Counted from the stretch's first letter, positions 41,861 through 50,080 are shown. The stretch: 64,000 nt of DNA from Persephonella hydrogeniphila (GCF_900215515.1 NZ_OBEI01000006.1:1-64000), one strand, 5' to 3'. Notes: generated from the sequence alone by a model not told the origin. Translations and numbers: made by a program.

Positions 41861-43051
41861 TTACTTAAAGTTTTTCCAGTTTCTTAATGTAGACAGATAA
41901 GCTATCAGGTCTTTTAGATCCTGTTCACTTAAGTGAGAGAAAGGAGGCATCTTTGACTGTTTTTTTCCATTTACTTCTATATACCACTGGTACATATCAT
42001 TGTTGGGATATGCTTTGAACTTGTCCGGTTTTGCATGCTTGTTGTAATGTCTGTTTGGATTAAGATTTCTTATCACAACATCATTAGGATTCACTACAGA
42101 CTCCTTTAGATAAACAGGATTTGCTATTCCTCCTATATCTGAGAGGTCTGGAGCCATACCCTGTGGTGCTGTAAGTTGATCATCAAATCTATGGCATGCT
42201 GCACATCCATTCTGGAGGGCTATTTTTTTGCCTTTTGCTGGGTCTCCTATTTTATCAGCTGGATATCCCCACGATACATATTTCAGGTACTCTTCATCGA
42301 TTTTGTATTTTCCAAGCTTTATAAACTTCCACCTGGAAAGAGACTTATTTCCGTCTCTTTCAAACTTACTTCCATCCCATATAGCAAAAGCAACAGGAAC
42401 AAGACCTGCTTTCAGATTTGAGTTTTCTGTTTTTAAAGGTCTTTTGAAGACAGCTGTCCATTCTTTTGTTTTCTCATTATATTTCATCTCTATCTGGGCA
42501 GGCTCTTTTATCTCTGTAAGAGAACCAAATCCCTCAGACACAAAAACCTTCTGATAATCTCTTCCTTCCACTACTTTCTGGAGGTAAACTGTTACCGGAT
42601 GGTTCCCATCTCCCATTCCTACGTAAGGGAGTGTAATTCCTTTACCAAAGCTATTTGGAAACTCGATGCTAACTCCATCTGCAAATTTGTTCGTATCGTA
42701 TACTGTCTGGATAGAAGGAGTGTTGTCTTTCCATCTTACGTAAACAGCTATTGAGTCGTTGTTATACGCTACTTTAACCATAGCTTCAACAAGTTTTTTC
42801 TTAGGTATAAGCCTGTTTGCCTGCTTGTCATTTAGTCTTACAGATATCTGTGGGTAAAGAAAAACCTTTTTTCCTCTCACTGTTTTCCATAGATAAGCAT
42901 TCGGATCAACAGGTATTTCTTCTTTTACATACTGGCCATTCAGAACTTCATATTTCATAAACTCTTTTATATTTTCCTCTTGAGCTACAGCTAATCCTGA
43001 AAGGAAAATTGATGACAACCCGACGGCTGCTATCTTTACACCTTTTTTCAT
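41861..43051 (-). CDS. Heme b subunit of type II DMSO-reductase-family enzyme fused to cytochrome c
   Basis: 396 residues: signal peptide (about 23), an ethylbenzene-dehydrogenase-type heme b domain (about 35-260; YAYN-like strands and the SIAVYVRWKD segment), then a class I cytochrome c domain with CAACH at 283-287 and a probable Met ligand in SKMPPFSH. Gamma subunits of dimethylsulfide, chlorate, selenate and ethylbenzene enzymes normally end after the heme b domain. Here a covalent heme c is added, giving a built-in exit to soluble cytochromes or oxidase. The gap to the beta gene is 37 bases, containing a hairpin. Confidence 0.85.
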   Translation of the reverse strand: MKKGVKIAAVGLSSIFLSGLAVAQEENIKEFMKYEVLNGQYVKEEIPVDPNAYLWKTVRGKKVFLYPQISVRLNDKQANRLIPKKKLVEAMVKVAYNNDSIAVYVRWKDNTPSIQTVYDTNKFADGVSIEFPNSFGKGITLPYVGMGDGNHPVTVYLQKVVEGRDYQKVFVSEGFGSLTEIKEPAQIEMKYNEKTKEWTAVFKRPLKTENSNLKAGLVPVAFAIWDGSKFERDGNKSLSRWKFIKLGKYKIDEEYLKYVSWGYPADKIGDPAKGKKIALQNGCAACHRFDDQLTAPQGMAPDLSDIGGIANPVYLKESVVNPNDVVIRNLNPNRHYNKHAKPDKFKAYPNNDMYQWYIEVNGKKQSKMPPFSHLSEQDLKDLIAYLSTLRNWKNFK

Positions 43052-43076
43052 TTTTTCCTCCTTGACTCCATTTTAT

Positions 43077-43105
43077 AAGAAGAGAGTCTTAATGACCCTC
43101 TTCTT
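43077..43105 (-). terminator. Hairpin spanning the beta-subunit stop codon
   Basis: Minus-strand AAGAAGAGGGTC-ATTAA-GACTCTCTTCTT gives a 12-base-pair stem with one G-U pair, enclosing the stop codon of the beta-subunit gene. It is likely a processing or stability element between beta and gamma. Confidence 0.45.
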
Positions 43106-44243
43106 CCTTTTTCATAGCAGGCTGAGTTTCAAAAAACTTAACGCCGTAAACACCTTCAACCTTTGGAGTATTTGCTCCTTGAACGTATCTTTCATCTATT
43201 ATTTTGAAGAACTCAGTTCCTTTCAGACCTTTTTCTGCAGCTATTTTCTGGTAGTAATTCTCATCAAGTCTGAACATATCAGCATGGCTGTATGCAATCA
43301 GTATATCCATAAGCTCAGATTCTTCTCCTCTCTTTCTTTTTTCCATCTCCGATAGAAGTGTCTCTGCAGCTTTATGAACTTCCGGTCCAAACAGCTTTTC
43401 AAGGTATTCCATAGGGATTCTTCCACCTTCCAGTGGTTTTCCTTCTTCATCAAATTTTGGAGGGGATAAGACAGGTGGAACATAGTAAACATTAGGCTGT
43501 GTACCGAAATCAGGTCTGAGAGGTAATGCGACTTTGTATTTATGAACAAGTTTGTATACCTGTGAGTCTTCATCATCAAGGAAACCGACAAATCTTATTC
43601 TACCTACACACTGGTGGGCACATGCCGGGGGAAGTCCTCTTTCTATTCTTGGGAAACAGAATATACATTTCTCTGATTTTGATATTTTCGGGTTGAAATA
43701 TATCTTTTTGTAAGGGCATCCTGCTATACAGTATCTGTATCCCTGACATCTATCGAGATCTACCAGAACAATACCATCTTGCTCTCTTTTGAATATTGCC
43801 TCTCTGGGACAGGCAGCAAGACATCCAGGATTTGAACAGTGATTACATATTCTTGGGAGGTAAAAGAAATAAGAGTTAGGGAAATCTCCTTCTCCTACAT
43901 CTTCATCCCAGTTAGGACCCCATACAGGGTCTGTGTTTGGTTTAAGCACTGTTTCTTCTGCGTTTCCAAAAAGCTCATCATGGTTATAATCCCACGGAAC
44001 TCCGTAATCATGAACCATATCCGGTATTATTCCATCTTTTAGGTTCCCATCTGCATCAAAACCACCACCTGCCTCCATCCAGTTCCTTGGATAACCTGCT
44101 CCCGGCTGTGTTTCAACATTATTCCAGTACATATACTCTCTGCCGTTTCTGTTTGTCCACTGGGTCTTACATGCTACTGTACATGTCTGGCAACCTATAC
44201 ATTTATTTAAATCCATTACCATTGCTAATTGTCTTTTAGCCAT
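43089..44243 (-). CDS. Iron-sulfur beta subunit of type II DMSO-reductase-family enzyme
   Basis: 384 residues, NarH/EbdB/DdhB-like. Three complete 4Fe-4S motifs (CIGCQTCTVACK, CNHCSNPGCLAACP, CIFCFPRIERGLPPACAHQC) and one altered site CQGYRYCIAGCP starting at Cys166. The Tyr at the missing Cys position predicts a 3Fe-4S cluster, the norm in type II enzymes, where nitrate reductase has Trp. It transfers electrons between the catalytic subunit and the heme b/c gamma subunit. It begins 14 bases after the alpha gene, with AAGGAGGT. Confidence 0.93.
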   Translation of the reverse strand: MAKRQLAMVMDLNKCIGCQTCTVACKTQWTNRNGREYMYWNNVETQPGAGYPRNWMEAGGGFDADGNLKDGIIPDMVHDYGVPWDYNHDELFGNAEETVLKPNTDPVWGPNWDEDVGEGDFPNSYFFYLPRICNHCSNPGCLAACPREAIFKREQDGIVLVDLDRCQGYRYCIAGCPYKKIYFNPKISKSEKCIFCFPRIERGLPPACAHQCVGRIRFVGFLDDEDSQVYKLVHKYKVALPLRPDFGTQPNVYYVPPVLSPPKFDEEGKPLEGGRIPMEYLEKLFGPEVHKAAETLLSEMEKRKRGEESELMDILIAYSHADMFRLDENYYQKIAAEKGLKGTEFFKIIDERYVQGANTPKVEGVYGVKFFETQPAMKKEEEGH

Positions 44244-44257
44244 TATGAATTACCTCC

Positions 44258-47176
44258 TTATGCTTTCTCAATATCAACAGATGTTGTATAAGCATGCTGG
44301 TTACCATCCCAGTTTCCACCAAACTTCAGATGTCCCCAACCATCTGAGAGTTCCAGCAGGTTCAGTGGCGATGCAACGACTGTGTTATGGGATTTATTTC
44401 CTTTAAAGAAGAAAGGTTCCCATCCGTGTTCAATTATAATTGCATCTTTAGGACATGATGGGTAAACCTTTGCCATCGCATAAAACTCACCTAAATCATT
44501 GAAGATCTTTATCTCATCTCCATCTTTTATGCCTTTTTTCTCTGCTATCTCAGGGTTTATCATCACGTAAGGGACACCCCTCTGGAGTCTCTGGAGAAGA
44601 GTTGATGTTTTATATGTTGAGTGTATTGACCATCTTGCGTGGGGAGACATTAGAACAAATGGGTATCTCTTAGGTCTTATAGGTTCTTTAGCTGTCGGAA
44701 GTGCTGCTCCGTATTCAATCCACATATCATGATCTACATAGTAGGTGAGCCTTCCTGAAAGCGTTTCAAACCTTTCAAATAGATAAAGATTGTTCTCAAA
44801 GGAGTTGTAAGGCTTATCTGGATACAGAGGAGATGTCTTTCCTGCCTTCTCATTAAGCTGGAGAAAACCTCCCCTTTTTCTTACAGTTTCAATAGTATTT
44901 GGCTTGAACTGATCAACATTTTCCAGTGCAAATTCGACAGCATCTTTGTCTGTTCTTACATGTCCGTGGTGGGTGTACTCATCTACAAGTTTATCAAGTT
45001 CTCTGTATCCTGTTTTTGAGTGGGTTGGATCTGGTATCTTGATATATTTTTCGTCTCCAGTTTCTTTGTATTTCTTTGTAGCAAGTTCCTGTATTTTTTC
45101 AACAATCATTGTACAGATTTCCCAGTCTGATTTTGATTCTCCTACCGGTTTAAGATTTTGAGGTGGCTGAGCCATATTTGCGTATCTGTGATATCCAGGA
45201 TTTGTTCTTAAATCCCATACTTCGTACATTGATTTTGCAGGCAGAACGATATCAGCATACTGGGCAGTAGAGTTCATCCTGAAGTCTACATAGGCGAAGA
45301 ATTTGGCTTTTTTAAGGAATGCTTCCTTGTAAGTATCTCCTTTATTTCTTCTGAACCTCGAATCAGCAAATATAAGGAATGTTTCTACAGTATCCCAGTA
45401 AGGTTTTCCATCTTTTTTACCTATTGCATCCTTCCACTTTTCGTCGTTTCCATAGTTATTTAAGATCTCTTTTACTTTTTTCAGATACTCCTCTTTAGAA
45501 AGACCTGTTGCCCTTCTTACATCTTCGTCAGAGTATAGTTTTTCCACATCTTTAAGCATATTTCCAAGAACAAACTCACTTGCAAAACCAGAAGCGAATC
45601 TCTGTTTGTATTTTCCTGAGAATCCAGAAAGTTTACCCATACCTGATATAGCCCACTCGCTCTCTGTATTGAACCCACCATAAGGACCGAGTCTTCCTAC
45701 AAGACCAGAAATAGAAGCTATAGCTCTTTGGGCAAGCATACCGTTGAAGTACTTACCTATTGTAAAGCCCATTGAGATCATAACGACTTTCGGAAGGGCT
45801 ATATCCTTAGCAAGCTGCTCAACTATCTTAGGATGGACGCCTGTCAGCTTCCATGTTTTTTCAGCTGAGAATTTTTTAGCTTCTTCTTTCAGAAGCGAGA
45901 AAACTGTTGTTACCGGTACTTTTGAACCGTCTTTCAGTGTCACTTCCCATTTTCCTTCAAGGGCAGGGTCTATATCCCATCCTACATCTTTCAGTCTAAG
46001 TGTTTTAACGGGAGAACCCTCACATCCAGGCATCACAGTTAGTTTGTTTGTTTTCAAGTTCCATGAGAAGAATACCTCGTGTGGATGATACTCTCCTCCT
46101 TCTTCTTCTCCATGCTCTTTGAATACTTTGAAAGTTTCTTCATCAAACTCTGCCGGAGGATTTTCAAAATCTATATCTGAAAGTCTCAGCAGTTTCTTGT
46201 TATCAAGCCTTACAAGGAATGGAAGATCTGTAAAATGTTTAACAAATTTTGGTTTGTACAACTTTTTCTCTAATATCTCATTTATTATTGACATGGCAAG
46301 GAAACCATCATATCCAGCCTTAACAGGAACCCACAGATCTGCATGGACACAGGTAGAGTTAAATTCTGGTGTTATTACTATCTGCTTAGAACCGTTGTAC
46401 TTACCTTCCCATAGAAAGTGGGCATCAGGTATTCTTGTTTTATTTGGATCCTGTCCCCACCATATATTTACGTCGGTTGTGTAAAAGAAATCATAGGAAC
46501 AACCTATATTTCCTTCACCGTAAACTACAGATACCCCAGGGAACATATCTCCAACATATGAAGCTATGTAAGGTCTGACAGCACCAAGAAGAGTTCCTAA
46601 TCTTTTTCCGGCTGCTCCTCTAATCTCTGTGAGCATTCCAGCCCCAACATGTATATAAAGACCTTCTGGTCCTTTCTCTAACATCGTCTTATAAATATTT
46701 TCAGCAATTTCTGTTATCGCTTCGTCCCAGCTAATTCTTTTCCATTTACCTTCTCCTCTTTTTCCTACTCTCTTTAGAGGATAAAGTATTCTGTCTTTTT
46801 CATACGTAACCTGAGAGTGTTGAACACCTTTGTTACATCCCCTTGGATTGAAATCCGGTATCTTGGGATTTATTGGAGTATAGTTTGCAACCTGATTTTC
46901 TCTGGTGATTATTCCGTTGTTTACCCATACATCCCATGCACAGTTACCCTGACAGTTAACACAGTGGTAAGCTGTTCCATGATCTTCTTTGTTTCCATAA
47001 GTAAAGGCAAACTCTTTTCTGTACATATTTTCTGTATAGCTGGAATTCGGATAAGAACTTCTCGGATCTTCAACAACAAGAGCTTTGTCTTTGGCAAAAG
47101 CGGCATTTCCGCCTAACGCTACACCGGCTCCTGAAGCTGATAAAGCTTTCAGGAAATCCCTTCTTGTAAGTGCCAT
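44258..47176 (-). CDS. Type II DMSO-reductase-family molybdoenzyme, catalytic alpha subunit
   Basis: 972 residues from ATG 47176, chosen because it has AAGGAGGT 7 bases upstream and begins the twin-arginine leader LTRRDFLKA; an upstream ATG at 47215 lacks both. The FS0 cluster is His-Cys3 type: His71, Cys75, Cys79 (HCVNCQGNC) and GCNKG. The Mo ligand is expected to be Asp210 in GDMFPG, aligned with nitrate reductase YCDLPP and followed by TRIPDAHF. These features place it with selenate, chlorate, dimethylsulfide and ethylbenzene enzymes and periplasmic NarG. The rhodanese and YeeE context favours a sulfur substrate, which is inference. Confidence 0.92.
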   Translation of the reverse strand: MALTRRDFLKALSASGAGVALGGNAAFAKDKALVVEDPRSSYPNSSYTENMYRKEFAFTYGNKEDHGTAYHCVNCQGNCAWDVWVNNGIITRENQVANYTPINPKIPDFNPRGCNKGVQHSQVTYEKDRILYPLKRVGKRGEGKWKRISWDEAITEIAENIYKTMLEKGPEGLYIHVGAGMLTEIRGAAGKRLGTLLGAVRPYIASYVGDMFPGVSVVYGEGNIGCSYDFFYTTDVNIWWGQDPNKTRIPDAHFLWEGKYNGSKQIVITPEFNSTCVHADLWVPVKAGYDGFLAMSIINEILEKKLYKPKFVKHFTDLPFLVRLDNKKLLRLSDIDFENPPAEFDEETFKVFKEHGEEEGGEYHPHEVFFSWNLKTNKLTVMPGCEGSPVKTLRLKDVGWDIDPALEGKWEVTLKDGSKVPVTTVFSLLKEEAKKFSAEKTWKLTGVHPKIVEQLAKDIALPKVVMISMGFTIGKYFNGMLAQRAIASISGLVGRLGPYGGFNTESEWAISGMGKLSGFSGKYKQRFASGFASEFVLGNMLKDVEKLYSDEDVRRATGLSKEEYLKKVKEILNNYGNDEKWKDAIGKKDGKPYWDTVETFLIFADSRFRRNKGDTYKEAFLKKAKFFAYVDFRMNSTAQYADIVLPAKSMYEVWDLRTNPGYHRYANMAQPPQNLKPVGESKSDWEICTMIVEKIQELATKKYKETGDEKYIKIPDPTHSKTGYRELDKLVDEYTHHGHVRTDKDAVEFALENVDQFKPNTIETVRKRGGFLQLNEKAGKTSPLYPDKPYNSFENNLYLFERFETLSGRLTYYVDHDMWIEYGAALPTAKEPIRPKRYPFVLMSPHARWSIHSTYKTSTLLQRLQRGVPYVMINPEIAEKKGIKDGDEIKIFNDLGEFYAMAKVYPSCPKDAIIIEHGWEPFFFKGNKSHNTVVASPLNLLELSDGWGHLKFGGNWDGNQHAYTTSVDIEKA

Positions 47177-47205
47177 ATATCTTACCTCCTTATTGGTATC
47201 TTGTT

Positions 47206-47706
47206 TTATAAACAACCACCGCCACCACCGGCTGCAGGTGGTGTGTACTCACCCTCATCCTCAGGATAGCCCTCATCATCCCATGCAACCATTCCACCTT
47301 TCAGGTTCTGAGCAAAAGGAAACTTCTCTGCACATTTTTTGAATATCTCTGGATCTCCATCTTTTGAGACAATTACAGTTGGAAGATATGGATTTATTTG
47401 TGGGAGAGCTTCTTCAGGTGTTTTAGATTCATCACAGTCAGGGAATGGAATCGCTCCCGGTATATGCACCCCAGTGTAGTAGTCTGTCTCTTCAGCCTCG
47501 TCTTCTTCCTCTTCTGGAACTTCGTATGGTCTGACGTCAATAATCTGGATGTTTATTTTTGGATTTCCTAACTTTTTGTAAAGCTCTTCAACTGTTATTG
47601 GAATCTGCTTTCTCAGTTCAATATCCTTTTTACCAAAACTCAGAAGCAGTCCTGAAAGAACTACTATAATTCCAATATAAATAATCCTTTCAATCTTAGG
47701 ATTCAT
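47206..47706 (-). CDS. Membrane-anchored rhodanese-like protein with Gly5-Cys-Leu tail
   Basis: 166 residues from ATG 47706. One N-terminal membrane helix (about 7-25) leaves a rhodanese-like domain outside the membrane (IQIIDVRPYEVP, GVHIPGAIPFPD, NLKGGMVAWDDEGYP). The active-site loop, normally starting with Cys, reads IVSKDGDPE, so sulfur transfer by the usual mechanism is lost. Cys occurs at FPDCDES, at IFKKCAEK and at the extreme end, PAAGGGGGCL. A Gly-rich arm with a terminal Cys recalls the SoxY Gly-Gly-Cys-Gly-Gly carrier arm. ATG overlaps the upstream stop (TGATG). Confidence 0.85.
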   Translation of the reverse strand: MNPKIERIIYIGIIVVLSGLLLSFGKKDIELRKQIPITVEELYKKLGNPKINIQIIDVRPYEVPEEEEDEAEETDYYTGVHIPGAIPFPDCDESKTPEEALPQINPYLPTVIVSKDGDPEIFKKCAEKFPFAQNLKGGMVAWDDEGYPEDEGEYTPPAAGGGGGCL

Positions 47707-47849
47707 CACTCTTCGCCTCCTTCAGAAGAAGCTTGAACTGTTTGATGAAGCTGCTGTTCCAACTTTGATATATCAGCTTTCATTCCAATAATCCCAACAA
47801 TGAGTACTAAAATTGCTGTCCAGAATAAAATTCTTTCAACCATACTCAT
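47706..47849 (-). CDS. 47-residue single-helix membrane protein
   Basis: A small frame between the YeeE-type gene and the rhodanese-like gene. It starts ATG 47849 with GAGAGG about 10 bases upstream and ends TGA sharing its A with the next ATG, so it is translationally coupled. It has an N-terminal hydrophobic helix (residues 5-22, with Trp10) and an amphipathic Gln/Glu-rich tail (KLEQQLHQTVQA). It is probably a small subunit or scaffold of the membrane-side complex. No family is recognised. Placement, coupling and composition make it a real gene rather than chance. Confidence 0.7.
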   Translation of the reverse strand: MSMVERILFWTAILVLIVGIIGMKADISKLEQQLHQTVQASSEGGEE

Positions 47850-47868
47850 TTTTTATACCTCTCATATA

Positions 47869-48999
47869 TTAGTCATAAACTTCGTCTGATTCTTTTTTGG
47901 CCTGAAGGAATTTACTCCATCTACCAAAGTAAATGAGGTTTGCAGTCAGAACACCTACCACAAAATAAGTTGCAGACTGTGCCATAGAACCTACAGAAAG
48001 AGTTGGGTATGCAGATATAAATGCACCTGTTGTACATCCTCCACCTATCATAGCTCCAAGTGCGAGGAATATACCTGCAAAGAATACAAGAATTAATCTT
48101 ACCCATGGGAATGGAGTTACACTTTTTGCAAATGCTGGTGGAACAGGGTCAAATTTAAAAGTTCCAGATAATATAGCACTTAGAAATGCTCCTGGTAGAA
48201 CACCTATTATAAGACCAGCGTGCCATATTATTGACTCACTAATTTTTGGCACTACAGAGAGTGGGTGTCCCAGTAGATCAGCCATCCATGCAACAAATGC
48301 AAGTGCACCCCCTGAAAATCCAAGGTACTCTCCCTGTGCTGTAGCCCAGGCAATTATTAAACCTGCTAATATACCTGATATAGCCCAGTGCCACTCCCCT
48401 CTTAAAGCCTGTATAAAGTTACCTGCAGGCTGGTCATAACCGAGCTTTTTAGCAGGGTCTAACCAGTCTGCAAGTAATGCAAAGATCACAAACAGGATAC
48501 CCCACACCACTGCAAGAGGTCCGTATGGAAGACCTAAAACACCGTAAAGTGTGATTTTTTCTCTTGTTCCAAGTATTCCTACATCTACCAGCCATGGCTG
48601 GATATTTGCATATATAACAATTCCGAGGATAAGACCAACAACACCAGCCATAGATATAAACTTACCAGCTCCAACTCTAGCAACACATGTTCCTGGACAG
48701 AAACCGGCAGATGCCATGGCAATTCCAAAAAGAAAACCACCTACAAGATGAGCTATTCCCAGATATGGCATTATCCTTGGGAGGAGATTTGTTTCCTCAG
48801 CTACACCAAATATATCAGCAAGCCCGTAAATGATAGAAGTTGTAGCTATAGCCATAAACGCAAATTTCATGATTTTTAGATCTCTGAGAAGAAGCATTCC
48901 TTCTACTCTTGAGTATCTTATAGCTCCCACTTTGTGGAGAACTATCCCGAACAGACCTCCTGTTATCAGCCCCATTATAAGATGACTCAAATGCTCCAT
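47869..48999 (-). CDS. YeeE/YedE-family sulfur-compound transporter
   Basis: 376 residues with about nine or ten helices. The two pore motifs with conserved cysteines are present, AMASAGFCPGTCVARVGAG and MIGGGCTTGAF. In the characterised thiosulfate importer TsuA of this family, such Cys residues relay thiosulfate by transient hydrogen bonding. Uptake of thiosulfate or transfer of sulfur atoms across the membrane is expected. It follows the secreted rhodanese gene after a 46-base gap with a hairpin. GGAGG precedes the ATG. Confidence 0.9.
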   Translation of the reverse strand: MEHLSHLIMGLITGGLFGIVLHKVGAIRYSRVEGMLLLRDLKIMKFAFMAIATTSIIYGLADIFGVAEETNLLPRIMPYLGIAHLVGGFLFGIAMASAGFCPGTCVARVGAGKFISMAGVVGLILGIVIYANIQPWLVDVGILGTREKITLYGVLGLPYGPLAVVWGILFVIFALLADWLDPAKKLGYDQPAGNFIQALRGEWHWAISGILAGLIIAWATAQGEYLGFSGGALAFVAWMADLLGHPLSVVPKISESIIWHAGLIIGVLPGAFLSAILSGTFKFDPVPPAFAKSVTPFPWVRLILVFFAGIFLALGAMIGGGCTTGAFISAYPTLSVGSMAQSATYFVVGVLTANLIYFGRWSKFLQAKKESDEVYD

Positions 49000-49021
49000 A
49001 GCTTACCTCCTTGTAATTAGG

Positions 49022-49039
49022 AGGGGCTAAAAAGCCCCT
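49022..49039 (-). terminator. Intercistronic hairpin after the rhodanese gene
   Basis: AGGGGCT-AAAA-AGCCCCT directly beyond the rhodanese stop. The sequence after it on the minus strand is CCTAATTAC, without Ts. It is likely a stability element or leaky terminator. Confidence 0.55.
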
Positions 49040-49045
49040 TAAACT

Positions 49046-50014
49046 TTATTTTTCAATAGGAACGTTAGGATCATTACCCCATTCGTCCCAAGAACCTACA
49101 TAAACTTTAACTTTTTTGTGGCCTAACAGTTTTAAAGCAGCGAAAACGAAAGAACCTCTTCCAAGTCCAACGTGGCAGTAAGTAATAACAGTTTTATCTG
49201 GAGTTAAACCTTTCTTTTTGAGCTTTTTGTATACTTTTTTCAGTTTTTTCAGTTTTTTGAAGAGAGGTTTATTTGGCTTACCAGATGGATTGCCTGCAAA
49301 CTTTTTCCATTCTGCAAAAACAGCTCCCGGAATATGACCACCTCTTTTAACGGTTATATGCTTTCCTGGTTTTTCAAGAGCATCAAGAAGTGTTTTACCG
49401 GTGTACTCTTGAAATCTTCTTGCATCAAGAATAAAGTAGTGTTCTTTGTCCTTTATTGCCTTCAGAACTTCTTCCTTTGTAGCAATGATTTCTTTTCTGA
49501 TCTTTGGAACGAATTTTTTAGGAGGAGGTTTTTTTGCAGGACCCGATTCTACCGGGTATCCTTTGGCTTCCCATGTCACAAGCCCACCGTCCATCATCTG
49601 AACATTATCAAGTCCGTAAAGATAAAGGAAAAACCATACACCGGAAGCGTTAGGACCTCTTCCATCATCGTAAGCTATAGCATGTGTATTGTTATCAATA
49701 CCTAACTCTTCTCCGATAAACTTTGCAGCTCTTTCAGGACACATTGGAAGTCCGCATTTTCTGATATCCTCAAGGTAATGTAGATCATGGGCAAATGCGT
49801 TGACAGAACCGGGGATATGTTTTTCTTTGAACTTTTTTGGAGAATCTCCATCAACGAATCTTACGTTCGGTTTTCCCAACAGATCATGGGCTGCATCAAC
49901 AGAAATGATGAATTTTTTTGCAAATTCTTCGCCCGAAGGAACATCAGCATAAGAAACAGCTGAGAAAGCTGCAACTCCTGCGAGAGCTACCATTGCTTTT
50001 CTTAATTTCTTCAT
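49046..50014 (-). CDS. Periplasmic tandem-domain rhodanese (thiosulfate sulfurtransferase)
   Basis: 322 residues with a signal peptide (about 23, ending SYA). The first rhodanese domain is structural, with AYDDGRGPNASG in place of an active loop. The second has the loop YCHVGLGRG with Cys280, which should carry a persulfide. A Lys-rich insertion (KKLKKLKKVYKKLKKK) lies before the active strand. It could move sulfane sulfur from thiosulfate to carrier thiols in the periplasm. It is the first gene of the 13-gene operon and follows an FNR-like box. AGGAGG precedes the ATG. Confidence 0.92.
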   Translation of the reverse strand: MKKLRKAMVALAGVAAFSAVSYADVPSGEEFAKKFIISVDAAHDLLGKPNVRFVDGDSPKKFKEKHIPGSVNAFAHDLHYLEDIRKCGLPMCPERAAKFIGEELGIDNNTHAIAYDDGRGPNASGVWFFLYLYGLDNVQMMDGGLVTWEAKGYPVESGPAKKPPPKKFVPKIRKEIIATKEEVLKAIKDKEHYFILDARRFQEYTGKTLLDALEKPGKHITVKRGGHIPGAVFAEWKKFAGNPSGKPNKPLFKKLKKLKKVYKKLKKKGLTPDKTVITYCHVGLGRGSFVFAALKLLGHKKVKVYVGSWDEWGNDPNVPIEK

Positions 50015-50066
50015 CTAAATGACCTCCTGTTTGGATATTTCTATTCACATATTCATATACGATTTA

Positions 50067-50080
50067 TTGACTTTGATCAA
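50067..50080 (-). promoter_or_regulatory. FNR/CRP-family operator upstream of the sulfur operon
   Basis: TTGACTTTGATCAA (TTGATCAAAGTCAA on the operon strand) differs from the FNR consensus TTGAT-N4-ATCAA at one base. It extends to a 16-base imperfect palindrome, ATTGACTTTGATCAAT. The centre is about 60 bases before the first ATG, which would allow the usual -41.5 activating position for a start near 50032. An oxygen- or nitric-oxide-responsive regulator is the simplest reading. Confidence 0.6.

Noticed and set aside
44258-47176. Annotation as nitrate reductase alpha subunit NarG
   Set aside because: The twin-arginine leader, heme b/c gamma partner, 3Fe-4S-type Tyr in the beta subunit and lack of narI/narJ fit periplasmic type II enzymes better; nitrate is not excluded but is not supported by context.
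47177-47215. Upstream start of the type II alpha subunit
   Set aside because: The extra 13 residues precede a perfect twin-arginine leader and lie upstream of the AAGGAGGT ribosome site, so they are not translated.
47206-47706. Frameshift or truncation as the cause of the missing rhodanese Cys
   Set aside because: The reading frame is continuous through conserved rhodanese segments on both sides of the loop, so the substitution looks genuine.
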